Origin: Saccoglossus kowalevskii
Lineage: Eukaryota > Hemichordata > Enteropneusta > Harrimaniidae
Assembly (NCBI RefSeq): GCF_000003605.2
Contig: NW_003140751.1
Coordinates: 16,864 to 80,863 of the forward strand
DNA length: 64,000 bases
Reading direction: 5' to 3'
Shown piece by piece: positions 41,460 to 53,340 of the stretch; position 1 is the first letter of the stretch, and each line of letters begins with the position of its first letter. The translations under genes and the position numbers were made by a program. The notes under the pieces are model-generated. The model searched no databases. It was not told the DNA's origin and saw only the letters and a list, made by a program, of their open reading frames with translations.

Positions 41460-42040
41460 AACTTGCATGCTATGTACACATACCACACATCTCCTCTTGG
41501 GACAATCTACAAAAACTTGTGTGCGGTGTACACATACCACAAATCAGTTCTAGGGACAAGCTGCAGAAACTTGCATGCAATGTAGACACATACCACAAAT
41601 CAATTCTAGGGACAAGCTACAGAAACTTGAAGGGAAAGTTGAAATACCACAAATCTCTTCTCTGGACAAGCCTTTTAAAATTTGCATGCTGGGAAAGCCC
41701 TTACCTTAAATCACTTCTTCGGATTGCCTGACAAACCTTTTTCGCCATGTGGAGTAATACTACAAATCCCCTCTCCGATCGCCCTTCCCAAACTTGCATG
41801 CAATGGAACACATAATGGAACCCGATTCTATATTTTCTCCTTACAAACTTGTGCGGTATTTCAACTCATACAAGGAGTCCTCTCTAGGGACTCTGTTCAG
41901 AAGCTTGATAGTTAAGCAAACCCCTACCCCAAATCACTTCCAGGGACGCGCTACAAAAACTTTTGTGCGCTGTAGACATCCACTAACAAACAATTCGAGG
42001 GACTCTCTAGGAACTCTTGGAGGCAAAGGATATCACTACC
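41460..42040. repeat. Most diverged stretch: relic monomers (island 4)
   Basis: 41460-41530 has CTATGTACACATACC, CACATCTCCTCTTGGG and TTGTGTGCGGTGTACAC. After one normal unit and a half, 41630-42040 holds about seven units of about 53-58 bp that are barely recognisable. They keep AAATCTCTTCTCTGGAC, TTTGCATGCTGG, AAACTTGCATGCAATGG, AAACTTGTGCGG, CTCTAGGGACTC, AAATCACTTCCAGGGACG and TTTTGTGCGCTGTAGAC at the expected spacing. Other parts are AT- or C-rich and unlike any unit. The open frames across it keep no known motif. No inserted element, target duplication or gene is seen. Confidence 0.88.
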
Positions 42041-42899
42041 ACAAATCAGTTCTAGGGACAAGCTACAGAAACTTGCATGGAATGTATACACATACCACAA
42101 ATCAGTTCTAGGGACATGCTGCAGAAACTTGCATGCAATGTAGACACATACCACAAATCAGTTCTAGAGACAAGCTACAGAAACGTGCATGAAATGTAGA
42201 AATACCACAAATCAGTTCTAGGGACAAGCTACAGAAACTTGCATGCAATGTAGACACATACCACAAATCAGTTCTAGGGACAAGCTACAGAAACTTGCAT
42301 GCAATGTAGACACATACCACAAATCAGTTCTAAGGACAAGCTATAGAAACTTGCATGCAATGTAGACATACCACAATTCAGTTCTAGAGACAAGCTACAG
42401 AAACTTGCATGCAATGTAGACACATACCACAAATCAGTTCTAGGGACAAGCTACAGAAACTTGCATGGAATGTAGACACATACCACAAATCAGTTCTAGG
42501 GACAAGCTGCAGAAACTTGCATGCAATTTAGACACATACCACAAATCAGTTCTAGAGACAAGCTACAGAAACTTGCATGCAATGTAGACATACCACAAAT
42601 CAGTTCTACGGACAAGCTACAGAAACTTGCATGCAATGTAGACACATACCACAAATCAGTTCTAGGGACAAGCTACAGTAACTTGCATGCAATGTAGACA
42701 CATACCACAAATCAGTTCTAGGGACAAGCTACAGAAACTTGCATGGAATGTAGACACATACCACAAATCAGTTCTAGGGACAAGCTGCAGAAACTTGCAT
42801 GCAATGTAGACACATACCACAAATCAGTTCTAGAGACAAGCTACAGAAACTTGCATGCAATGTAGACATACCACAAATCAGTTCTACGGACAAGCTACA
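42041..42899. repeat. B-type units, copied near 61.1-61.7 kb
   Basis: From about 42330 onward the order CCACAATTCAG, GCAATTTAGACAC, GTTCTACGGAC, GCTACAGTAAC recurs 18,791-18,792 bp downstream, and the match continues to about 43610. There is no gene. Confidence 0.86.
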
Positions 42900-45050
42900 G
42901 AAACTTGCATGCAATGTAGACACATACCACAAATCAGTTCTAGGGACAAGCTACAGTAACTTGCATGCAATGTAGACACATACCACAAATCAGTTCTAGG
43001 GACAAGCTGCAGAAACTTGCATGCAATGTAGACACATACCACAAATCAATTCTAGGGACAAGCTACAGAAACTTGTATGGAATGTAGAAATACTACAAAT
43101 CAGTTCTAGAGACAAGCTACAGAAACTTGCATGCAATGTAGACACATACCACAAATCAGTTCAAGGGACAAGCTGCAGAAACTTTCATGCAATGTAGACA
43201 CATACCACAAATCAGTTCTAGGGACAAGCTGCAGAAACTTGCATGCAATGTAGACACATACCACAAATCAGTTCTAGGGACAAGCTACAGAAACTTGCAT
43301 GGAATGTAGACACATACCACAAATCAGTTCTAGGGACAAGCTGCAGAAACGTGCATGCAATGTAGACACATACCACAAATCAGTTCTAGGGACAAGCTAC
43401 AGAAACTTGAATGCAATGTAGACACATACCACAAATCAGTTCTAGGGACAAGCTGCAGAAACTTGCATGCAATGTAGACACATACCACAAATCAGTTCTA
43501 GGGACAAGCTACATCAACTTACATACAATGTAGACACATACCACAAATCAGTTCTAGGGACAAGCTACAGAAACTTGCATGGAATGTAGACACATACCAC
43601 AAATCAGTTCGAGGGACAAGCTGCAGAAACTTGCATGCAATGTAGACACATACCACAAATCAGTTCTAGAGACAAGCTACAGAAACTTGCATGGAATGTA
43701 GACATACCACAAATCAGTTCTAGGGACAAGCTACAGAAACGTGCATGCAATGTAGACATACCACAAATCAGTTCTAGGGACAAGCTACAGAAACTTGCAT
43801 GCAATGTTGACGCATACCACAAATCAGTTCTAGGGACAAGCTGCAGAAAATTGCATGCAATGTAGACACATACCACAAATCAATTCTAGGGACAAGCTGC
43901 AGAAACTTGTATGGAATGTAGAAATACCACAAATCAGTTCTAAAGACAAGCTACAGAAACTTGCATGCAATGTAGACACATACCACAAATCAATTCTAGG
44001 GACAAGCTACAGAATCTTGCATGCAATGTAGACACATACCACAAATCAGTTCTAGGGACAAGCTGCAGAAACTTGCATGCAATGTAGACACATACCACAA
44101 ATCAGTTCTAGGGACAAGCTGCAGAAACTTGCATGCAATGTAGACACATACCACTAATCAGTTCTAGGGACAAGCTACAGAAACTTGCATGGAATGTAGA
44201 CACATACCACAAATCAGTTCTAGGGACAAGCTGCAGAAACTTGCATGGAATGTAGACACATACCACAAATCAGTTCTAGAGACAAGCCTACAGAAATTTG
44301 CATGCAATGTAGACACATACCACAAATCAGTTCTAGGGACAAGCTGCAGAAACTTGCATGCAATGTAGACACATACCACAAATCAGTTCTAGGGACAAGC
44401 TACATAAACTTACATACAATGTAGACACATACCACGAATCAGTTCTATGGACAAGCTGCAGAAACTTGCATGCAATGTGGACACATACCACAAATCAGTT
44501 CTAGAGACAAGCTACAGAAACTTGCATGGAATGTAGAAATACCACAAATCAGTTCTAGGGACAAGCTACAGAAACTTGCATGCAATGTAGACACATACCA
44601 CAAATCAGTTCTAGGGACAAGCTGCAGAAACGTGCATGCAATGTAGACACATACCACAAATCAGTTCTAGAGACAAGCTACAGAAACTTGAATGCAATGT
44701 AGACACATACCACAAATCGGTTCTAGGGACAAGCTGCAGAAACTTGCATGCAATGTAGACACATACCACAAATCAGTTCTAGGGACAAGCTACATCAACT
44801 TACATACAATGTAGACACATACCACAAATCAGTTCTAGGGACAAGCTACAGAAACTTGCATGGAATGTAGACACATACCACAAATCAGTTCTAGGGACAA
44901 GCTACAGAAACTTGCATGCAATGTAGACACATACCACAAATCAGTTCTAGAGACAAGCTACAGAAACTTGCATGCAATGTAGACACATACCACAAATCAG
45001 TTCTAGGGACAAGCTGCAGAAACTTGCATGAAATGTAGACACATACCACA
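42900..45050. repeat. 2.15-kb B-type segment, first copy (offset 3,950 bp)
   Basis: GCTACAGTAAC at 42951 matches 46901, TCAAGGG at 43161 matches 47111, and TGAAATG at 45029 matches 48981. The offset is 3,950 and then 3,952 bp. Shared marks include GTTCGAGGGAC, GTGCATGC 54-mers, CAAGCCTACAGAAATTTGC, ACCACGAATC and TGTGGACAC. The middle (43870-44160) differs in unit content but not much in length. 43560-44000 also matches 59190-59640. There is no gene. Confidence 0.88.
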
Positions 45051-45469
45051 AATCAGTTCTAGGGAAAAGTTGTAAAAACTTGCATGCAATGTAGACACAT
45101 ACCACAAATCAGTTCTAGGGACAAGCTACAGAAACTTGCATGCAGTGTAGACACATACTACAAATCAGTTCTAGGAACAAGCTGCAGAAACTTGTATGGA
45201 ATGTAGAAATACCACAAATCAGTTCTAGGGACAAGCTGCAGAAAGTTGCATGCAATGTAGACACATACCACAAATCAGTTCTAGGGACAAGCTGCAGAAA
45301 CTTGTATGGAATGTAGAAATACCACAAATCAGTTCAAGGAACAAGCTGCAGAATGTTGCATGCAATGTAGACACATACCACAAATCAGTTCTAGGGACAA
45401 GCTGCAGAAACTTACATGCAATGTAGACATAGGCAAATCAGTTCTAGGGACAAGCTGCAGAAACTTGCA
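45051..45469. repeat. Short A-type patch inside the B domain
   Basis: GGGAAAAGTTGTAAAAAC (45063), GTATGGAATG/GAAATACC 54-mers, CAGAATGTTGC and a GACATAGGC 53-mer appear abruptly. They match 7321-7700 and 18065-18450 in order. The patch ends at a diverged island. Confidence 0.87.
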
Positions 45470-45590
45470 TGAAAGGTAAACTAATACCACAAGTCTCTTC
45501 TAGCGACCTGCTACACCAAGTTTGTGGAGTGTACACACATACCACATCTCTTCTCTAGGGACAATCTGCAAACACTTGCGTGGAGTGTAC
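45470..45590. repeat. Diverged island 5 at an A/B border
   Basis: The units read GCATGAAAGGTAAACTAATACC, AAGTCTCTTCTAGCGACC, CACCAAGTTTGTGGAGTG, TACACACATACCACATCTC and CACTTGCGTGGAGTGTAC. It lies exactly where the A patch ends and the B type resumes. Confidence 0.87.
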
Positions 45591-46849
45591 AAATACCACA
45601 AATCAGTTCTAGGGACAAGCTGCAGAAACTTGCATGCAATGTAGACACATACCACAAAGTCAGTTCTAGGGACAAGCTACAGAAACTTGCATGGAATGTA
45701 GACACATACCACAAATCAGTTCTAGGGACAAACTGCAGAAACTTGCATGCAATGTAGACACGTACCACAAATCAGTTCTAGATACAAGCTACAGAAACTT
45801 GCATGGAATGTACAAATACCACAAATCAGTTCTAGGGACAAGCTACAGAAACTTGCATGCAATGTAGACACATACCACAAATCAGTTCTAGGGACAAGCT
45901 ACAGAAACTTGCATGCAATGTAGACACATACCACAAATCAGTTCTAGAGACAAGCTACAGAAACTTGCATGGAATGTAGACACATACCACAAATCAGTTC
46001 TAGGGACAAGCTGCAGAAACTTGCATGCAATGTAGACACATACCACAAATCATTTCTAGGGACAAGCTACAGAAACTTGCATGCAATGTAGACATACCAC
46101 AAATCAGTTCTAGGGACAAGCTACAGAAACTTGCATGGAATGTAGACACATACCACAAATCAGTTCTAGAGACAAGCTGCAGAAACTTGCATGCAATGTA
46201 GACACATACCACAAATCAGTTCTAGGGACAAGCTACAGAAACTTGCATGGAATGTAGACACATACCACAAATCAGTTCTAGGGACATGCTGCAGAAACTT
46301 GCATGGGATGTAGACACATACCACAAATCAGTTCTAGAGACAAGCTACAGAAACTTGCATGGAATGTAGAAATACCACAAATCAGTTTTAGGGACAAGCT
46401 ACAGAAACTTGCATGCAATGTAGACACATACCACAAATCAGTTCTAGGGACAAGCTACAGAAACTTGCATGCAATGTAGACACATACCACAAATCAGTTC
46501 TAGGGACAAGCTACAGAAACTTGCATGGAATGTAGACACATACCACAAATCAGTTCTAGAGACAAGCTACAGAAACTTGCATGGAATGTAGACACATACC
46601 ACAAATCAGTTCTAGGGACAAGCTGCAGAAACTTGCATGCAATGTAGACACATACTACAAATCAGTTCTAGGGACAAGCTATAGAAACTTGCATGCAATG
46701 TAGACATACCACAAATCAGTTCTAGGGACAAGCTACAGAAACTTGCATGCAATGTAGACACATACCACAAATCAGTTCTAGGGACAAGCTACAGAAACTT
46801 GCATGCAATGTAGACACATACCACAAATCAGTTCTAGGGACAAGCTACA
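45591..46849. repeat. B-type units
   Basis: These are near-consensus 56-mers with a few 54-mers. One-base or two-base changes include CCACAAAGTCAG near 45655 and GTTCTAGATAC near 45775. There is no gene. Confidence 0.85.
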
Positions 46850-49000
46850 GAAACTTGCATGCAATGTAGACACATACCACAAATCAGTTCTAGGGACAAG
46901 CTACAGTAACTTGCATGCAATGTAGACACATACCACAAATCAATTCTAGGGACAAGCTGCAGAAACTTGCATGCAATGTAGACACATACCACAAATCAAT
47001 TCTAGGGACAAGCTACAGAAACTTGTATGGAATGTAGAAATACCACAAATCAGTTCTAGAGACAAGCTACAGAAACTTGCATGCAATGTAGACACATACC
47101 ACAAATCAGTTCAAGGGACAAGCTGCAGAAACTTTCATGCAATGTAGACACATACCACAAATCAGTTCTAGGGACAAGCTGCAGAAACTTGCATGCAATG
47201 TAGACACATACCACAAATCAGTTCTAGGGACAAGCTACAGAAACTTGCCTGGAATGTAGACACATACCACAAATCAGTTCTAGGGACAAGCTGCAGAAAC
47301 GTGCATGCAATGTAGACACATACCACAAATCAGTTCTAGAGACAAGCTACAGAAACTTGAATGCAATGTTGACACATACCACAAATCAGTTCTAGGGTCA
47401 AGCTGCAGAAACTTGCATGCAATGTAGACACATACCACAAATCAGTTCTAGGGACAAGCTACATCAACTTACATACAATGTAGACACATACCACAAATCA
47501 GTTCTAGGGACAAGCTACAGAAACTTGCATGGAATGTAGACACATACCACAAATCAGTTCGAGGGACAAGCTGCAGAAACTTGCATGCAATGTAGACACA
47601 TACCACAAATCAGTTCTAGAGACAAGCTACAGAAACTTGCATGGAATGTAGACATACCACAAATCAGTTCTAGGGACAAGCTACAGAAACGTGCATGCAA
47701 TGTAGACATACCACAAATCAGTTCTAGGGACAAGCTACAGAAACTTGCATGCAATGTTGACACATACCACAAATCAGTTCTAGGGACAAGCTGCAGAAAA
47801 TTTCATGCAATGTAGACACATACCACAAATCAGTTCTAGGGACAAGCTACAGAAACTTGCATGGAATGTAGACACATACCACAAATCAGTTCTAGGGACA
47901 AGCTGCAGAAACTTGCATGCAATGTAGACACATACCGCAAATCAGTTCTAGGGACAACCTACAGAAACTTGCATAGAATGTAGACACATACCACAAATCA
48001 GATCTAGGGACAAACTGCAGAAACTTGCATGCAATGTAGACACATACCACAAATCAGTTCTAGGGACAAGCTGCAGAAACTTGCATGCAATGTAGACACA
48101 TACCACTAATCAGTTCTAGGGACAAGCTACAGAAACTTGCATGGAATGTAGACACATACCACAAATCAGTTCTAGGGACAAGCTGCAGAAACTTGCATGG
48201 AATGTAGACACATACCACAAATCAGTTCTAGAGACAAGCCTACAGAAATTTGCATGCAATGTAGACACATACCACAAATCAGTTCTAGGGACAAGCTGCA
48301 GAAACTTGCATGCAATGTAGACACATACCACAAATCAGTTCTAGGGACAAGCTACATAAACTTACATACAATGTAGACACATACCACGAATCAGTTCTAT
48401 GGACAAGCTGCAGAAACTTGCATGCAATGTGGACACATACCACAAATCAGTTCTAGAGACAAGCTACAGAAACTTGCATGGAATGTAGAAATACCACAAA
48501 TCAGTTCTAGGGACAAGCTACAGAAACTTGCATGCAATGTAGACACATACCACAAATCAGTTCTAGGGACAAGCTGCAGAAACGTGCATGCAATGTAGAC
48601 ACATACCACAAATCAGTTCTAGAGACAAGCTACAGAAACTTGAATGCAATGTAGACACATACCACAAATCAGTTCTAGGGACAAGCTGCAGAAACTTGCA
48701 TGCAATGTAGACACATACCACAAATCAGTTCTAGGGACAAGCTACATCAACTTACATACAATGTAGACACATACCACAAATCAGTTCTAGGGACAAGCTA
48801 CAGAAACTTGCATGGAATGTAGACACATACCACAAATCAGTTCTAGGGACAAGCTACAGAAACTTGCATGCAATGTAGACACATACCACAAATCAGTTCT
48901 AGAGACTAGCTACAGAAACTTGCATGCAATGTAGACACATACCACAAATCAGTTCTAGGGACAAGCTGCAGAAACTTGCATGAAATGTAGACACATACCA
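46850..49000. repeat. 2.15-kb B-type segment, second copy (offset 3,950 bp)
   Basis: This repeats 42900-45050. Private changes include TTGCCTGG near 47249, GGGTCAAGCTG near 47396 and GAAAATTTCATGC near 47796. After about 49000 the first copy goes to A-type units while this one stays B type. There is no gene. Confidence 0.88.
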
Positions 49001-50310
49001 CAAATCAGTTCTAGGGACAAGCTACAGAAACTTGCATGGAATGTAGACACATACCACAAATCAGTTCTAGGGACAAGCTGCAGAAACTTGCATGCAATGT
49101 AGACACATACCACAAATCAGTTCTAGAGACAAGCTACAGAAACTTGCATGCAATGTAGAAATACAACAAATCAGTTCTGGGGACAAGCTACAAAAACTTG
49201 CATGCAATGTAGACACATACCACTAATCAGTTCTAGAGACAAGCTACAGAAACTTGCATGCAATGTAGACACATACCACAAATCAGTTCTAGAGACAAGC
49301 TACAGAAACTTGCATGCAATGTAGACACATACCACAAATCAGTTCTAGGGACAAGCTACAGAAACTTATATGGAATGTAGATACATACCACATATCAGTT
49401 CTAGGGACAAGCTGCAGAAACTTGCATGGAATGTAGACACATACCACAAATCAGTTCTAGGGACAAGCTACAGAAATTTGCATGCAATGTATACACATAC
49501 CACAAATCAGTTCTAGGGACAAGCTGCAGAAACTTGCATGCAATGTAGACACATACCACAAATCAGTTCTAGGGACAAGCTACATAAACTTACATACAAT
49601 GTAGACACATACCACGAATCAGTTCTATGGACAAGCTGCAGAAACTTTCATGCAATGTAGACACATACCACAAATCAGTTCGAGGGACAAGCTACAGTAA
49701 CTGGCATGCAATGTAGACACATACCACAAATCAGTTCTAGGGACAAGCTACAGTAACTTGCATGCAATGTAGACACATACCACAAATCAGTTCTAGGGAC
49801 AAGCTGCAGAAACTTGCATGCAATGTAGACACATACCACAAATCAATTCTAGGGACAAGCTACAGAAACTTGTATGGAATGTAGAAATACCACAAATCAG
49901 TTCTAGAGACAAGCTACAGAAACTTGCATGCAATGTAGACACATACCACAAATCAGTTCTAGGGACAAGCTGCAGAAACTTTCATGCAATGAAGACACAT
50001 ACCACAAATCAGTTCTAGAGACAAGCTACAGAATCTTGCATGGAATGTAGACACATACCACAAATCAGTTCTAGGGACAAGCTGCAGAAACTTGCATGCA
50101 ATGTAGACACATACTACAAATCAGTTCTAGGGACAAGCTATAGAAACTTGCATGCAATGTAGACACATACCACAAATCAGTTCTAGGGACGAGCTACAGA
50201 AACTTGCATGCAATGAAGACTCATACCACAAATCAGTTCTAGGGACAAGCTGCAGAAACTTGCATGCAATGTAGACACATACCACAAATCAGATCTAGGG
50301 ACAAGCTGCA
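49001..50310. repeat. B-type units ending in the copy of 40.66-41.23 kb
   Basis: GAAATACAACAAATC with GTTCTGGGGAC (near 49160) parallels 31100. ACTTATATGGAATGTAGATAC is near 49366. From about 49740 to 50310 the match to 40660-41230 holds at 9,079 bp. There is no gene. Confidence 0.86.
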
Positions 50311-53300
50311 GAAATTTGCATGCAATGTAGACACATACCACAAATCAGTTCTAGGGACAAGCTGCAGAAACTTGTATGGAATGTAGAAATACCACAAATC
50401 AGTTCAAGGAACAAGCTGCAGAATGTTGCATGCAATGTAGACACATAACCACAAATCAGTTCTAGGGACAAGCTGCAGAAACTTACATGCAATGTAGACA
50501 TAGGCAAATCAGTTCTAGGGACAAGCTGCAGAAACTTTATGGAATGTAGACATACCACAAGTCAGTTCTAGGGACAAGCTGCAGAAACTTGCATGGAATG
50601 TAGAAATATCACAAATGAGATCTAGGGACAAGCTGCAGAAACTTGTATGCAATGTAGACACATACCACAATTCAGTTCTAGGGACAAGCTGCAGAAACTT
50701 GTATGCAATGTAGACACATACCACAAATCAGTTCTAGAGACAAGCTGCAGAAACTTGCATGCAATGTAGACACATACCACAAATCAGTTCTAGGAACAAG
50801 CTACAGAAACTTGCATGGAATGTAGACATACCACAAATCAGTTCACGGGACAAGCTGCAAAAACTTGCATGCAATGTAGACATATACTACAAATCCGTTC
50901 TAGGGACAAGCTGCAGAAACTTGTATGGAATGTAGAAACACCACAAATCAGTTCTAGGGACAAGCTGCAGAAACTTGCATGGAATATTGACACATCCCAC
51001 AAATCAGTTCTAGGGACAAGCTGCAGAAACTTGTATGGAATGTAGAAATACCACAATTCAGGTCTAGGGACAAGCTGCAGAAACTTGCATGCAATGTAGA
51101 CACATACCACAAATCAGTTCTAGGGACAAGCTACAGAAACTTGTATGGAATGTAGAAATACCACAAATCAGTTCTCGGCACAAGCTGCAGAACTTGCATG
51201 CAATGTAGACACATACTACAAATCAGTTCTAGGACAAGCTGCAGAAACTTGCATGGAATTTTGTCATACCACAAATCAGTTCTAGGGACAAGCTGCAGAA
51301 ACTTGTATGGAAGGTAGAAATACCACATTTCAGGTATAGGGACAAGGTGCAGAAACTCGCATGCAATGTAGACACATCCCACAAATCAGTTATAGAGACA
51401 AGATGCAGAAACTCGCATGCAATGTAGACACATTCCACAAATCAGTTATAAGGACAAGGTACAGAAACTTGTATGGAATGTAGAAATACCACAAATCAGT
51501 TCTAGGGACAAGCTGCAGAAACTTGCATGCAATGTAGACACATACCACAAATCAGTTCTAGGGACAAGCTGCAGAAACTTGCATGCAATGTAGACACATA
51601 CCACAAATCAGTTCTAGGGACAAGCTACAGAAACTTGCATGGAATGTAGACATACCACAAATCAGTTCTAGGGACAAGCTACAGAAACTTGCATGGAATG
51701 TAGACATACCACAAATCAGTTCTAGGGACAAGTTGCAGAAACTTGTATGGAATGTAGAAATACCACAAATCAGTGCTCGGGACAAGCTGCAGAAACTTGC
51801 ATGCAATGTAGACACATACTAAAAATCAGTTCTAGGGACAAGCTGCAGAATCTTGCATGCAATGTAGACACATACCACAAATCAGTTCTAGGGACAAGCT
51901 ACAGAATATTGTATGGAATGTAGACACATACTACAAATCAGTTCGAGGGACAAGCTGCAGAAACTTGTATGGAATGTAGAAATACCTCAAATCAGTTATA
52001 GGGACAAGCTGCAGAAACTTGCATGCAATGTAGACACATACCACAAATCAGTTCTAGAGACAAGCTGCAGAAACGTGCATGCAATGTAGACACATACCAC
52101 AAATCAGTTCTAGGGACAAGCTACAGAAACTTGTATGGAATGTAGAAATACCACAAATCAGTTCTCGGCACAAGCTGCAGAAACTTGCATGCAATGTAGA
52201 CACATACTACAAATCAGTTCTAGGACAAGCTGCAGAAACTTGCATGGAATGTTGTCATACCACAAATCAGTTCTAGGGACAAGCTGCAGAAACTTGTATG
52301 GAATGTAGATATACCACAAATCAGTTCTAGGGACAAGCTGCAGAAAATTGCATGCAATGTAGATACATACCACAAATCAGTTCTATGGACAAGCTACACA
52401 AACTTGCATGGAATGTAGACATAGACAAATCAGTTCTAGGGACAAGCTGCAGAAACGTGCATGTAATGTAGACACACACCACAAATCAGTTCTCGGGACA
52501 AGGTACACAAACTTGCATGGAATGTAGACATAGACAAATCAGTTCTAGGGACAAGCTGCAGAAATTTGTATGGAATGTAGAAATACCACACATCAGTTCT
52601 AGGGACAAGCTGCAGAAAGTTGCATGCAATGTAGACACATACCACAAATCAGTTCTAGGGAAAAGTTGTAAAAACTTGCATGCAATGTAGACACATACCA
52701 CAAATCAGTTCTAGGGACAAGCTACAGAAACTTGCATGCAGTGTAGACACATACTACAAATCAGTTCTAGGAACAAGCTGCAGAAACTTGTATGGAATGT
52801 AGAAATACCACAAATCAGTTCTAGGGACAAGCTGCAGAAAGTTGCATGCAATGTAGACACATACCACAAATCAGTTTTAGGGACAAGCTGCAGAAACTTG
52901 TATGGAATGTAGAAATACCACAAATCAGTTCTAGGAACAAGCTGCAGAATGTTGCATGCAATGTAGACACATACCACAAATCAGTTCTAGGGACAAGCTG
53001 CAGAAACTTACATGCAATGTAGACATAGGCAAATCAGTTCTAGGGACAAGCTGCAGAAACTTTATGGAATGTAGACATACCACAAGTCAGTTCTAGGGAC
53101 AAGCTGCAGAAACTTGTATGCAATGTAGACACATACCACAAATCAGTTCTAGGGACAAGCTGCAGAAACTTGTATGGAATGTAGACATAGGCAAATCAGT
53201 TCTAGGGACAAGCTGCAGAAACTTTATGGAATGTAGACATACCACAAGTCAGTTCTAGGGACAAGCTGCAGAAACTTGTATGCAATGTAGACACATACCA

Positions 53301-53340
53301 CAAATCAGTTCTAGGGACAAGCTGCAGAAACTTGCATGCA
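50311..53340. repeat. A-type domain assembled from segments seen at 2.4-3.1 and 18.9-21.2 kb
   Basis: 50800-51300 matches 2420-2920 (offset 48,383, then 48,382 bp after a one-base loss near 51190). 51483-52423 matches 20300-21240 (31,183 bp). 52436-53094 matches 18942-19600 (33,494 bp). Two 162-bp trimers with GACATAGGC follow at 53021 and 53183. There is no gene. Confidence 0.87.
51310..51475. repeat. Clustered substitutions in three adjacent units (island 6)
   Basis: Compared with the counterpart at about 2928-3090, about 13 single-base changes fall in about 165 bp with no length change: GAAGG, CATTTCAG, GGTATAGG, AAGGTGCAG, ACTCGC, CATCCCAC, GTTATAGAG, AAGATGCAG, ACTCGC, CATTCCAC, GTTATAAGG, AAGGTACAG. 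The 500 bp before it are nearly identical to their counterpart. Confidence 0.85.

Noticed and set aside
41630-42040. Transposon or gene fragment inserted in the array
   Set aside because: No inverted terminal repeats, target duplication, poly(A) or protein motif is visible, and unit landmarks continue at satellite spacing, so divergence of monomers explains it better.
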